Positions 1-8,687 of a stretch of 64,000 nt of DNA are shown here, piece by piece (within the stretch, counting starts at the first letter, position 1; each line of letters starts with the position of its first letter). The translations under genes were made by a program, and so were the position numbers. This stretch comes from CAYFPS01 sp964345075. Lineage in GTDB: Bacteria > CAIWAD01. The DNA lies in NCBI GenBank assembly GCA_964345075.1, contig CAYFPS010000003.1:1-64000 (forward strand), in the 5' to 3' direction. The notes under the pieces are model-generated. The model did no database searches and was not told the DNA's origin. It worked only from the letters and a program-made list of their open reading frames with translations.

Positions 1-312
1 CTTCGCCAGGGGCCATTTGCCGACTGCGTCGACAACTGACCCACTGGCCTGCTAATGACTGACGCCTGACTACTCTGGCTGGCTACTGGCTACTGGCTGC
101 TGATTGCTGTTCCAGCCGCTTGACACTGTGTGGATTGCTTGACGTTTTTGCAAAGCTACGTCCGACACTACGTCCGACACCACGTCCGACACCATGTTTC
201 CGACTGGTCGGGAACAGGCCGACGACTTCCTCTGGCTGGAAACTAGTTACTGGCTGCTGGCCACTTCTTCTGGCTAACGCCTAACGCCTAACGCCTGGCC
301 ACTGGCAACTGG
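1..312. repeat. Repeat-rich non-coding region downstream of ispG
   Basis: No credible gene is present. The sequence is built from degenerate short repeats of the kind ctactggc/ctggctgctgg (about 55-110 and 235-330), taacgcc units (275-295), and three 12-bp units with core acgtccgacacc at 158-193 followed by a decayed fourth unit. The core tccgac is the complement of the tcggac core in the 12-bp arrays at 13.6-14.0 kb. The repeats run into the last codons of ispG, so the final L-T-S-G-Q and stop codon of that gene are made of repeat sequence. Function unknown. Confidence 0.7.
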
Positions 313-2238
313 CTACTGGCCACTGGTTAGAGGCTCCTGCCACATCCCGTGTTCCCGGATCAGTTCGATGAGGGCATCGACGGCATCCGCGGAGTCGACA
401 TTTTTCCTGACCACATCACGGCCCCGATAGAGGTTGATCTTGCCTGGAGCGCTGCCCACATAACCGAAATCGGCGTCGGCCATCTCGCCCGGCCCGTTTA
501 CAATACAGCCCATCACGGCAATCTTCAGCCCCTTCAGGTGACTGGTGGCCGCCTGTATTTTGGCAGTGGTTTCATCCAGGGCAAAGAGGGTTCGACCGCA
601 GCCCGGGCAGCTGATGTACTCGGTTGCAAAGATTCGGGCACCCGCGCCCTGCAGGATGGTAAAGGCAAAGAGCCGCGAGCCTGTCATGGCCACATCGGCC
701 TGAATCGTCAGCGAATGCACCAGCCCGTCACTCAACAAAGCCCCAAGCAGACTGGCCAGCCGAATTGGATCACGGCATTCTTCCGGCTGAATCAGCGCAT
801 CCAGCGGAATGGCTGAGCCCAGACGCCTGAGCATCAGATCCAGCAGGCGATAGCGACTGAGCAGGTCGGGACCATTGCCCGAGATGCTCAGCATGGTTCG
901 GTTGGCCGGAAACTTCTCGTGGATGTGACGCACGAGACTTTGAATCTGCGGGACATCTCGGCTGGTGATGTGGAACTGAAGGATCTCGTCACACTCAGAG
1001 GCAAGCGCCTCCCAGCTGCTGACATCATCCTGTATCACCTCGACGGGCATGATGCGCCGTGATACATTGTCAGCCACCACTTCCGACTGGTAGAGACTGA
1101 CAGGGCGGTCGCCGGCCTCACGGCAGCACAGACTTGCCGAACCGGGTGATTCGGGCAGGATACTGTCCGGCCCGGGCAGCTGATCAAGCAGAGCGCTGAT
1201 TCCGGGAACATCCTGCGCATTTTCCTTCAGGCTTACGGGGAAGGGACTGCCGTCGCCAATCACAAAGGAGCGCCGCTTGTCGTATACCTGTGATACATCG
1301 CGAGGATTCCAGGAAAGATAGTCGTGTCCGCACTCCGGATAACTCAAGCCTTCGCGATCCAGACGCCTGCGAAAGTGCCCTGCCAGCGCACTTGCCGGGC
1401 CGATCTCCATCTCCGGAGGATCGGTCAGCGAGACGCGGATTGTATCACCCAGGCCGTCTTCCAGAAGTGCGCCGATGCCCTGCGCGCTTTTCAAAATGCC
1501 TTCGATCCCGCCACCGGCTTCGGTAACACCCAGATGTAGCGGGTAGTTCATGCCTGCGTCACGCATGCGATCAACCAGCTCACGGTAGGCGTAGATCATG
1601 ACGCGCACATTGGAGCTCTTCATCGAAATGATGATGTCGCGAAACTGCTCTTCCTCGCAAAAGCGAATGTACTCGAAAGCACTTTCCACCATGCCGGTGG
1701 TTGTATCACCAAATCTGTAAACCATACGCTGACTGAGCGATCCGTGATTCACACCGATGCGCAGCGCACGCCCTTCTTCCTTCAAAATGTGGAGCAGTGG
1801 GCGAAAGGCCTCACGCGCTTCATCCCGGCCGAAACGAAAATCATCGTCACTGATTTCAGCATCCTCGCGACCCGGTCTGCCCGAGAAGTTGCCCGGATTG
1901 ATGCGGACCTTCTCTACATGGCGAGCCGCTTCCATGGCCGCGCGTGGGCTGAAGTGGATGTCCGCGCAAAGCGGAATCTGCACATCTTCGGCATTCAAGC
2001 GAGCACGGATTTCCTTGAGGGCTTCGGCTTCCTTGACGGTGGGAGCTGTGATACGAACCAGTTCGCAGCCGTTCTCTGCAAGTGACCTGGTCTGCTTCAC
2101 AGTTGCGTCTACATCAAGTGTGTCGGTTGTCGTCATGCTCTGCACGCGGATAGGCTGGTTTCCACCCACGATGAGATTACCGATGCGGACTTCGCGCGTG
2201 GGGAAGCGGCGTGGACGAAGTCGATTGCCGAGATACAT
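313..2238 (-). CDS. ispG: 4-hydroxy-3-methylbut-2-enyl-diphosphate synthase (long form)
   Basis: IspG (GcpE) reduces methylerythritol cyclodiphosphate to HMBPP, the penultimate step of the MEP isoprenoid pathway, in the cytoplasm. The N-terminal TIM-barrel (VRIGNLIVGGNQPIRVQSM and ADIHFSPRAA) and the C-terminal iron-sulfur domain are clear. The three cluster cysteines are expected at SCPGCGRT (about residues 544 and 547) and GCIVNGPGE (about 578). At about 641 residues it is the long form with an insert between barrel and Fe-S domain, as in Chlamydia, Bacteroidetes and plants; gammaproteobacterial enzymes are about 370 residues. I chose the ATG at 2236-2238 because an AAAGGCGAG-like ribosome site lies just upstream; an in-frame ATG at 2283 would add 15 unconserved residues. 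Divergent from pfkA. The 3' end is formed by intergenic repeat sequence. Confidence 0.95.
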   Translation of the reverse strand: MYLGNRLRPRRFPTREVRIGNLIVGGNQPIRVQSMTTTDTLDVDATVKQTRSLAENGCELVRITAPTVKEAEALKEIRARLNAEDVQIPLCADIHFSPRAAMEAARHVEKVRINPGNFSGRPGREDAEISDDDFRFGRDEAREAFRPLLHILKEEGRALRIGVNHGSLSQRMVYRFGDTTTGMVESAFEYIRFCEEEQFRDIIISMKSSNVRVMIYAYRELVDRMRDAGMNYPLHLGVTEAGGGIEGILKSAQGIGALLEDGLGDTIRVSLTDPPEMEIGPASALAGHFRRRLDREGLSYPECGHDYLSWNPRDVSQVYDKRRSFVIGDGSPFPVSLKENAQDVPGISALLDQLPGPDSILPESPGSASLCCREAGDRPVSLYQSEVVADNVSRRIMPVEVIQDDVSSWEALASECDEILQFHITSRDVPQIQSLVRHIHEKFPANRTMLSISGNGPDLLSRYRLLDLMLRRLGSAIPLDALIQPEECRDPIRLASLLGALLSDGLVHSLTIQADVAMTGSRLFAFTILQGAGARIFATEYISCPGCGRTLFALDETTAKIQAATSHLKGLKIAVMGCIVNGPGEMADADFGYVGSAPGKINLYRGRDVVRKNVDSADAVDALIELIREHGMWQEPLTSGQ

Positions 2239-2395
2239 GTCTCGCCTTTCGCTTTTGGACGCGCCCCGGGACAGAAACCACACTGGCAGCTGTCATGGGC
2301 AGCCGAGAAGGTGGGAATTTTTGGGGAATCTCGGCGCAAGTGGTACTTTGACTCCTCGTTAACAAGTAGCGTGTTCCCAGATCAAGGGAAGATCC

Positions 2396-3538
2396 ATGTG
2401 CCCCGATTGTGATCCCAAAGGACCTGAAATAAGGCGCATTGCCGTCTCGACCAGTGGCGGTGATGCACCTGGACTGAATGCCGTGATTCGCGGCCTGACC
2501 AAAACAGCTGTACTCAAGTATCGCTGGGAGGTTGTCGGTCTGGTCAATGGCCTCGAAGGCCTGATTGATACGTCCAAGGTCATCCACCTTGGGCTAGATG
2601 AAGTGCGCGGCCTGCTTAGCCGCGGTGGTACCATGCTGGGCGCTGCCAGTCATGGCAACCCCTTTGCCCGCCATGTTGTGCGTGAAGGACAGGCAGTAGA
2701 AGAAGACCTTCGCCCCGTGATGGTGAAGAACTTCCACTACCTGGGACTGGATGCGCTGGTTTGCATTGGTGGTGAAGGCACCATGAAGATTGCGGCTGAC
2801 CTTAGCGAGCTGGGCATCCCGGTTGTCGGGGTTCCCAAGACGATCGACAACGATCTGGCCGGTACCGAATTGACCTTCGGCTTCCACACTGCCGTGCAGA
2901 CAGCCATGGAAGCCCTCGACCGCCTGCAGACCACGGCAGCCTCCCATCACCGTGTGATGATTCTCGAGCTGATGGGTCGCTACGCTGGCTGGATCGCCCT
3001 CCTGGCCGGCATGGCCGGTGACGCAGACGTGATCCTGATCCCTGAGATTCCCTTTGACCTGAACGAGGTCGTAGATGCCGTGCTTCGGCGCAATCGCCGT
3101 GGAGCCAGCTTCTCGATCATCGTGGTGGCTGAAGGTGCCCGCTCAAAGGAAGGCGAGCTGCATGTGATGCGCCACGCCACAGAAGGGACCTATGCCAATG
3201 AGCGTCTGGGAGGTGTGGGCGAATGGCTGGCCGAGCAGATGCACGAGAAAACGGGTCTGGAATGCCGCAGCACGGTTCTGGGTCACATTCAGCGAGGCGG
3301 CAGCCCGATTGCTTTCGACCGCATTCTGGCCACCAAGTTCGGCGTCATGGCAGCTGACCTGATCGCCGAGGGCCGCTTCAATCACCTGACGGTGCTGGAA
3401 GGCGTCCGGATTCTGGCCAGACCCTTCAGTGAAGTGGTCGGTCGCGAAAAGAACGTTGATCCCGATGGACAGACCGTGCGATTTGCCGAGCGCATGGGAG
3501 TCAATTTCGGCCGAAAAAATGTGGAAGTTCGGCTTTAA
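2396..3538 (+). CDS. pfkA: 6-phosphofructokinase
   Basis: Phosphorylates fructose-6-phosphate in glycolysis. Visible motifs are the N-terminal phosphate-binding SGGDAPGLNAVIRG (about residues 20-33), GGEGT (125-129), PKTIDND (147-153, catalytic Asp151) and MGRYAGW (193-199). The residue equivalent to E. coli Gly104 is Gly128, which points to ATP rather than pyrophosphate as donor. Lys148 replaces E. coli Gly124. The GGEGT plus PKTIDND combination is typical of the actinobacterial-type ATP-PFK group rather than the E. coli allosteric type. At 380 residues it is slightly longer than E. coli PfkA (320). A good AAGGGAAG ribosome site precedes the ATG. Confidence 0.94.
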   Translation: MCPDCDPKGPEIRRIAVSTSGGDAPGLNAVIRGLTKTAVLKYRWEVVGLVNGLEGLIDTSKVIHLGLDEVRGLLSRGGTMLGAASHGNPFARHVVREGQAVEEDLRPVMVKNFHYLGLDALVCIGGEGTMKIAADLSELGIPVVGVPKTIDNDLAGTELTFGFHTAVQTAMEALDRLQTTAASHHRVMILELMGRYAGWIALLAGMAGDADVILIPEIPFDLNEVVDAVLRRNRRGASFSIIVVAEGARSKEGELHVMRHATEGTYANERLGGVGEWLAEQMHEKTGLECRSTVLGHIQRGGSPIAFDRILATKFGVMAADLIAEGRFNHLTVLEGVRILARPFSEVVGREKNVDPDGQTVRFAERMGVNFGRKNVEVRL

Positions 3539-3607
3539 TCAGCTTTGTGAAATGCCGATGATGGCATAACCTAAAGGAATCGCAAGGCGGTACCCCCCGC
3601 CGCCCGG

Positions 3608-4783
3608 ATGATCAGAACCGGGTGTAGCATGAACCTGACCATGGCGCAAACCATTCGCATCGAAAGCCTCAAGCTGGGCAGCAGACTGGCCACGGATGTC
3701 AATGACATTCGGGAAGATGGCAGTCGTGTCCTGCTTTTCGCTGCCGGGCAGGAGATTCGCTCACAGGTGCAGCTGAAGCGACTGCTCGATGCAGGGTTGA
3801 GCACAGTTCCCGTTCGTCCGGAATCCATGCGAATCGGCCTTGAACAGATCGAGGGGCAGTCCCTGCATGTGGAGCGCGTGCAAAAAATGCGCCATGCGGT
3901 GGATGAATTCCGACCTGTTGAGCATCAGGCCATGAGCCGGCAGCATCAGATTCACGAGCAGGCGCGCACCAGGCTGGATGTTGATCTTGAAAATGTGGGC
4001 GAGGATTTCGCGCTGCGTCTGGAGCAGACCAGGCAGGCCCCCGACCTTTCCGATGTGCTTTGCCTTTTGCGCGAGGACGCACCGCTTCTCTACAGGCACA
4101 GCCTGAATGTATCACAGCGGGCGCTGCGCACTGCCCGGATTCTGGACCCCGATTGCCCGGATGAGGAGCTTCGCCGCATCTATCTGGCCGGGCTCCTGCA
4201 CGATATCGGCCTGGTTCACTGTCTGGAGATTCGCTCAACGGATTTGAAAGAGTTGAGCGAGGATCTCGACAGCCATCAATTGCATCCTGTCTTTGCCGAC
4301 CAGCTTCTGCAGCCGCTTGAGCTGCCGGGCATGGTGCGGCGCATGGTGGTTGAGCATCATGAGGTCTTAAGCGGCCAGGGTTACCCCAATAGCCTGTCCG
4401 GCGATGAAATTCATCCCTGGTCACTGCTGCTTGGCCTGTGTGATCGCCACGATCGACTGATTCAGGCCTCCGGCTACCGCGCCGGTCTCTCGCCGGTGGT
4501 GGCCCTCAATCTGATGCGCGGTTGGGCCGGTCGCGAGTATCCCGTCAGACATGTTGAGGCCTTCCTGCAGGCCCATGGCCCCTATCCGCTGGGCGCTTGT
4601 GTCCTCCTGGCCGATGGCCGCCAGGGCAAGGTTGTCAGCCGCGAAACGTCTCCCGAAAGGCCGCTGGTTGCCGTCCAGCGGGAGTTCGGCATTGAGCTGG
4701 TGGATACTTCGCAGCCTGGCCATGCCATCCACAAAGGCCTGAATCCGCAGGCTGTTGATCTTCATCCGGCCGAGCTTTTCTGA
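3608..4783 (+). CDS. HD-GYP domain protein, probable cyclic-di-GMP phosphodiesterase
   Basis: The C-terminal half is an HD-GYP domain: His164 in YRHSLNV, the HD pair at 198-199 (LLHDIG), histidines at HQLHP (223, 226), the HH pair at 250-251 and GQGYP at 257-260. Such domains hydrolyse cyclic di-GMP. The N-terminal 150 residues resemble the small regulatory segment often found before HD-GYP domains, with a motif (LKLGSRLATDV) typical of that family. The lysine that usually follows HDxG is leucine here (HDIGLVH), so activity is likely but not certain. The start is ambiguous: ATG 3608 or ATG 3629, the latter with GGGTG just upstream. No membrane segment is seen. It stands between pfkA and the Kdo operon. 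Confidence 0.85.
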   Translation: MIRTGCSMNLTMAQTIRIESLKLGSRLATDVNDIREDGSRVLLFAAGQEIRSQVQLKRLLDAGLSTVPVRPESMRIGLEQIEGQSLHVERVQKMRHAVDEFRPVEHQAMSRQHQIHEQARTRLDVDLENVGEDFALRLEQTRQAPDLSDVLCLLREDAPLLYRHSLNVSQRALRTARILDPDCPDEELRRIYLAGLLHDIGLVHCLEIRSTDLKELSEDLDSHQLHPVFADQLLQPLELPGMVRRMVVEHHEVLSGQGYPNSLSGDEIHPWSLLLGLCDRHDRLIQASGYRAGLSPVVALNLMRGWAGREYPVRHVEAFLQAHGPYPLGACVLLADGRQGKVVSRETSPERPLVAVQREFGIELVDTSQPGHAIHKGLNPQAVDLHPAELF

Positions 4784-4828
4784 CACGCTTTCATCACATT
4801 GTCAGATTGATCCGGAAATCCCAGGACC

Positions 4829-5611
4829 GTGTCAGACATGCACCATCCAGGCTCCGCAGTTCAGGACGGCCGAATACTGGCTGTCATCCCCGCACGCTGG
4901 AACAGCTCCCGCTTTCCAGGTAAACCCCTCGCTCTCCTTGATGGAAGGCCCATGCTTGAATGGGTCTGGCGTGCCGTCAGTGCTTCAACACTGGCCGAAA
5001 GGGTGATTGTGGCCACCGATGACGAGCGTATTCGGCTGGCGGCCGAGGGCTTTGGCGCGGAGGTTCGCATGACGCGGGCCGACCATCCCTCCGGTACGGA
5101 CCGCATGGCGGAAATTGCCGCCAGTGAAAGCGCAGAGATTCTGGTGAACGTGCAGGGCGATGAGCCACTGATGCGCGCCGAAGTGGTGGACGCCGCCATT
5201 CAGGCGCTGTTGGACGACCCGGACGCCATGGTCAGCACTCCGGTCACATCCTTCAGAAACCGCGAAGAACTGGCAAGTGCGGACACGGCCAAAGTGGTGC
5301 TCGATCATCAGGCCTGCGCACTTTACTTCTCACGCAGCGTGATACCTTTCTCCCGCGATGGCGAGATGCCGCTGGACATGTATCACAAGCATGTCGGCCT
5401 TTATGTCTTTCGGCGCGAGGCCCTGCTTGAGTTCACGCGGCTGGAAGGGCGGCTTGAACACATTGAAAAGCTCGAGCAGCTGCGGCTGTTGGAAAACGGA
5501 CATCGTATACGCACCATACACGTGGACTATCAGCCGCTGGGTGTGGACCGGCCCGAGGACCTGCTGCAGGCAGAAAGCCTGCTCAAACAAATGACACAGG
5601 GGAGAGCATGA
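4829..5611 (+). CDS. kdsB: 3-deoxy-manno-octulosonate cytidylyltransferase
   Basis: Activates Kdo with CTP to CMP-Kdo, the donor for the LPS inner core. The nucleotidyltransferase signature VIPARWNSSRFPGKPLA lies near residues 15-31, followed by VATDDERI, HPSGTDRMAE, LVNVQGDEPL and the C-terminal EKLEQLRLLENG. Length 260 matches the family (about 250). The start is GTG at 4829 with an AGGA box upstream; ATG 4838 is an alternative three codons in. It overlaps pyrG by an ATGA junction, which couples it to the enzyme that supplies its CTP. First gene of the Kdo/LPS-transport operon. Confidence 0.96.
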   Translation: MSDMHHPGSAVQDGRILAVIPARWNSSRFPGKPLALLDGRPMLEWVWRAVSASTLAERVIVATDDERIRLAAEGFGAEVRMTRADHPSGTDRMAEIAASESAEILVNVQGDEPLMRAEVVDAAIQALLDDPDAMVSTPVTSFRNREELASADTAKVVLDHQACALYFSRSVIPFSRDGEMPLDMYHKHVGLYVFRREALLEFTRLEGRLEHIEKLEQLRLLENGHRIRTIHVDYQPLGVDRPEDLLQAESLLKQMTQGRA

Positions 5612-7242
5612 GCAGAAGCCGCCGCATGCGCTGCAAGTTCATCTTTATCACGGGAGGTGTGGTTTCCTCGCTGGGCAAGGGAGTCACCATCGCGTCGCTG
5701 GGCATTCTGCTGAAGAGCCGCGGGCTGAAGGTCAATGTGATCAAGCTCGATCCCTACATCAATGTTGACCCCGGCACAATGAGTCCCTATCAGCACGGGG
5801 AGGTCTATGTGACCGATGATGGCGCGGAAACGGATCTGGATCTGGGCCATTACGAGCGCTTTCTGGACATCAATACCAGCCGCCTTTCCAATGCCACCAC
5901 CGGTCAGATTTACGATGCCGTGATACGTCGCGAACGGGCCGGCGATTATCTGGGGGCCACCGTACAGGTGATTCCGCATATCACCGATGAAATCAAGCGC
6001 CGTATACGCGACCTGGCCCTCTCCGAAAAGGGTACGGATGTTGTGCTGGTGGAAGTGGGTGGCACGGTGGGTGACATTGAGAGTCTGCCCTTCATGGAAG
6101 CCATTCGCCAGTTCGCACTGGATGTCGGCCGGCGCAACAGCCTCTTTGTGCATCTGACGCTCCTGCCCTATGTGCCCAGCGCGGGCGAACTGAAGACAAA
6201 GCCGACCCAGCACAGTGTGATGCGCCTGCGGGAGATCGGTATCCAGCCGGATGTGCTGGTCTGCCGCAATGATCAGGGCATCGGGCGCGAAGAGCGGGCC
6301 AAGATCGCCCTCTTCTGCAATGTGCGCACCGACGATGTTATTGACGCACGGGATCACGATAGCGTCTACGAAGTGCCGCTGGATTACGAGCGCCAGGGTC
6401 TGGCGGACACGGTTCTGGAGAAGCTGGGTCTGAAGGCCCGTGAACCCCAGCTGGATAAGCTGGAGAAGCTCGTGCAGACCATTCGCGGTCTGGATGAGGA
6501 ACTGCAGATCGCCGTTTGCGGCAAGTATGTGCAGCTGACTGATGCCTACAAGTCGATCAGCGAAGCCTTGTATCACGCCGGTTTCGAACAGAAACTGAAA
6601 GTGAAGATTCGCTGGGTGGACTCGGAAAAAGTGGATGCAGGCAATGTGGATGAACTCTTTGCAGGAGTTGCTGGCATCCTGATTCCAGGTGGTTTTGGTG
6701 AGCGGGGTATTGAAGGCAAGATTCTGGCCGCGCGCCACACCAGGGAAAATCAGATTCCCTATTTCGGCATCTGTCTGGGCATGCAGGTCATGGTCATCGA
6801 ATACGCGCGTCATGTCTGCGGCATGAAGAATGCCAACTCGACCGAGTTCGTCAAGAAGCTGCGTTATCCGGTTGTGGACCTGATGCTTGATCAGCGTGGC
6901 GTCAAGGTCAAGGGAGCCACCATGCGTCTGGGCGCCTGGCCTTGCGTGCTGGATCGTGAGAGCCGCGCCTGGAAGGCCTATAGGCGCGAGGTGATCCAGG
7001 AACGCCACCGGCATCGCTACGAAGTCAACAACAAATTCCGTGATCAACTTGCCGAGGGTGGCCTGCTGCTCTCCGGCCTGTCTCCCGATGAACATCTGGT
7101 GGAGATGGCAGAAGTTCCCGATCACCCCTTCTATCTCGGTTGCCAGTTCCATCCTGAACTGAAAAGCCGTCTGATGAAACCGCATCCTCTGTTTCGCGAA
7201 TTCGTGCGCGCGGCCACACGCCACGCCTCCGAGACGCGCTGA
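5608..7242 (+). CDS. pyrG: CTP synthase
   Basis: Converts UTP, ATP and glutamine to CTP. The synthetase domain has the P-loop-like GGVVSSLGKG (16-25) and the LDPYINVDPGTMSP segment. The glutaminase domain has the nucleophile Cys389 in FGICLGMQ and the His515-x-Glu517 pair in QFHPE. Length 544 is normal. It begins within the last codon of kdsB. The kdsB-pyrG-kdsA arrangement places CTP production beside the CTP-consuming step of LPS assembly, an arrangement also known in other Gram-negative bacteria. Confidence 0.98.
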   Translation: MSRSRRMRCKFIFITGGVVSSLGKGVTIASLGILLKSRGLKVNVIKLDPYINVDPGTMSPYQHGEVYVTDDGAETDLDLGHYERFLDINTSRLSNATTGQIYDAVIRRERAGDYLGATVQVIPHITDEIKRRIRDLALSEKGTDVVLVEVGGTVGDIESLPFMEAIRQFALDVGRRNSLFVHLTLLPYVPSAGELKTKPTQHSVMRLREIGIQPDVLVCRNDQGIGREERAKIALFCNVRTDDVIDARDHDSVYEVPLDYERQGLADTVLEKLGLKAREPQLDKLEKLVQTIRGLDEELQIAVCGKYVQLTDAYKSISEALYHAGFEQKLKVKIRWVDSEKVDAGNVDELFAGVAGILIPGGFGERGIEGKILAARHTRENQIPYFGICLGMQVMVIEYARHVCGMKNANSTEFVKKLRYPVVDLMLDQRGVKVKGATMRLGAWPCVLDRESRAWKAYRREVIQERHRHRYEVNNKFRDQLAEGGLLLSGLSPDEHLVEMAEVPDHPFYLGCQFHPELKSRLMKPHPLFREFVRAATRHASETR

Positions 7243-7266
7243 CAGAACTGCAAGAAAGGACTAATA

Positions 7267-8127
7267 GTGACACACAGTATTCATGTTGGTGATACACACA
7301 TTCAGCCCGGTGGACCGCTGGTGCTGATTGCCGGTCCCTGCGTGATCGAGAGCCGCGATGTCGTGATGCATGTGGCCGAGAAGGCAAAAGCCATCGCCGA
7401 TCGCCTGGGCATGCCCATGATTTTCAAGAGTAGCTACACCAAGGACAACCGCTCGACGATCAACAGCTATCAGGGGCCGGGCATCGAAGAAGGCCTCAAT
7501 ATTCTGCAGGAAGTCAAAGAGCAGTTTGCCCTGCCCGTGCTCTCCGACGTACACGTGCCCGAAGAATGCGCGCCCGCGGCCGAAGTGCTGGATGTGCTGC
7601 AGATTCCGGCCTACCTCTCCATGCAGAGCAGTCTGGTGATTGCGGCAGCGAAAACCGGCAAGGCGATCAATGTCAAGAAGGGGCAGTTCCTGCATCCGCT
7701 GGACATGAAGAATGTCGTGGGCAAGATTGAGGCCTGTGGCAATCGCAACATCATGCTGACCGAGCGCGGTACATGCCTCGGCTATCACAATCTGGTGGCC
7801 GACATGCGCAGTCTGCCGATGATGCGCAGTCTTGGCTACCCGGTGGTATTTGATCCAACCCACACCGTGCGCAAGTACGGCGTTTCCAGTGCAGATCCGG
7901 CCGGTGGCGAACCCCAGTACATTCCGCACCTGACCCGTGCGGGTGTGGCTGCTGGTGTGGACGTGCTCTTCATCGAGACACATCCCGATCCGCCCAGCGC
8001 GCTGTGCGATGCTGCAAGCATGCTGCCCTTGTCCCGACTGGAAGCCCTGCTGAGTGACTGTGTCCGCATTCATGGAATCGCCCGTGATGCAGACAGCCGT
8101 CCTTTTGACAGTTGCGGTCCGGCCTGA
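7267..8127 (+). CDS. kdsA: 3-deoxy-8-phosphooctulonate synthase
   Basis: Condenses arabinose-5-phosphate with phosphoenolpyruvate to Kdo-8-phosphate. The barrel start LIAGPCVIESRDV contains Cys25, the metal ligand that marks the metal-dependent class; the E. coli metal-independent enzyme has Asn there. KSSYTKDNRS, the GTCLGYHNLV segment and VVFDPTHTV are also family signatures. Length 286 is normal. The start is GTG with an AGAAAGGA box 8 to 9 nt upstream. Its stop overlaps the kdsC start (TGATG). Confidence 0.96.
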   Translation: MTHSIHVGDTHIQPGGPLVLIAGPCVIESRDVVMHVAEKAKAIADRLGMPMIFKSSYTKDNRSTINSYQGPGIEEGLNILQEVKEQFALPVLSDVHVPEECAPAAEVLDVLQIPAYLSMQSSLVIAAAKTGKAINVKKGQFLHPLDMKNVVGKIEACGNRNIMLTERGTCLGYHNLVADMRSLPMMRSLGYPVVFDPTHTVRKYGVSSADPAGGEPQYIPHLTRAGVAAGVDVLFIETHPDPPSALCDAASMLPLSRLEALLSDCVRIHGIARDADSRPFDSCGPA

Positions 8128-8687
8128 TGTCCCACTCGGCTGATTTTGAAGAGCGGGCACGGAGGATCAGGCTTTTGCTACTGGATGTGGACGGCGTCCT
8201 GACCGACGGTCGTATCACGCTGGGCGAGAAGGAAGAGCTGAAATCCTATTCGGCCAAGGACGGGCTGGGGATCACGCTTGCCCGTGTTGCTGGAATCAAG
8301 GTGGGCATTATTACTGGCCGCCGCTCGGCCAGCGTGGCCAGACGCGCAGCAGAGCTCAAACTGGATTATCTGGTGCAGGGCCGCCCCGACAAGTGGCGGG
8401 CCTTTGAAGAGCTTGCGCGTGATACAGGGATAACTGCCGAAGAATGCGCCTATATGGGCGATGACTGGATCGACCTGGCCATGCTCGAGCGCGTCGGGCT
8501 TGCTGCCTGTCCACAGGATGCAAGGCCGGAAGTCGCAGCGGTCTGTCATTTTGTATCACGGGAAAATGGTGGGAACGGAGCTGTACGCGAGCTTGTCGAG
8601 GCCATGCTCAAGGCCCGCAGTGACTTCGAGCGCATTCTTGAAGGCTATCGTCAGGGAAGGGGGGAGGCTGCAAGTGCCGGACAATAG
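8127..8687 (+). CDS. kdsC: 3-deoxy-8-phosphooctulonate phosphatase
   Basis: HAD-superfamily phosphatase that removes the phosphate from Kdo-8-phosphate. The catalytic motif LLLDVDGVLTDG, the ITGRRS motif II, the lysine in QGRPDKW and the MGDDWIDLAM motif are all present, in a short (about 186 aa) cap-less KdsC form. I place the start at ATG 8127, one base inside the kdsA stop, rather than at an in-frame upstream codon at 8112 that would overlap kdsA. Its 3' end overlaps the start of kdsD. Confidence 0.95.
   Translation: MSHSADFEERARRIRLLLLDVDGVLTDGRITLGEKEELKSYSAKDGLGITLARVAGIKVGIITGRRSASVARRAAELKLDYLVQGRPDKWRAFEELARDTGITAEECAYMGDDWIDLAMLERVGLAACPQDARPEVAAVCHFVSRENGGNGAVRELVEAMLKARSDFERILEGYRQGRGEAASAGQ

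Noticed and set aside
2396..3538. Odd residues in PfkA (GGEGT, PKTIDND)
   Set aside because: They fit the actinobacterial-type ATP-PFK group, so they are not unusual.
8461..8673. Extension of kdsD upstream through kdsC
   Set aside because: It would overlap almost all of kdsC; the strong ribosome site is at 8674 and conservation starts there.
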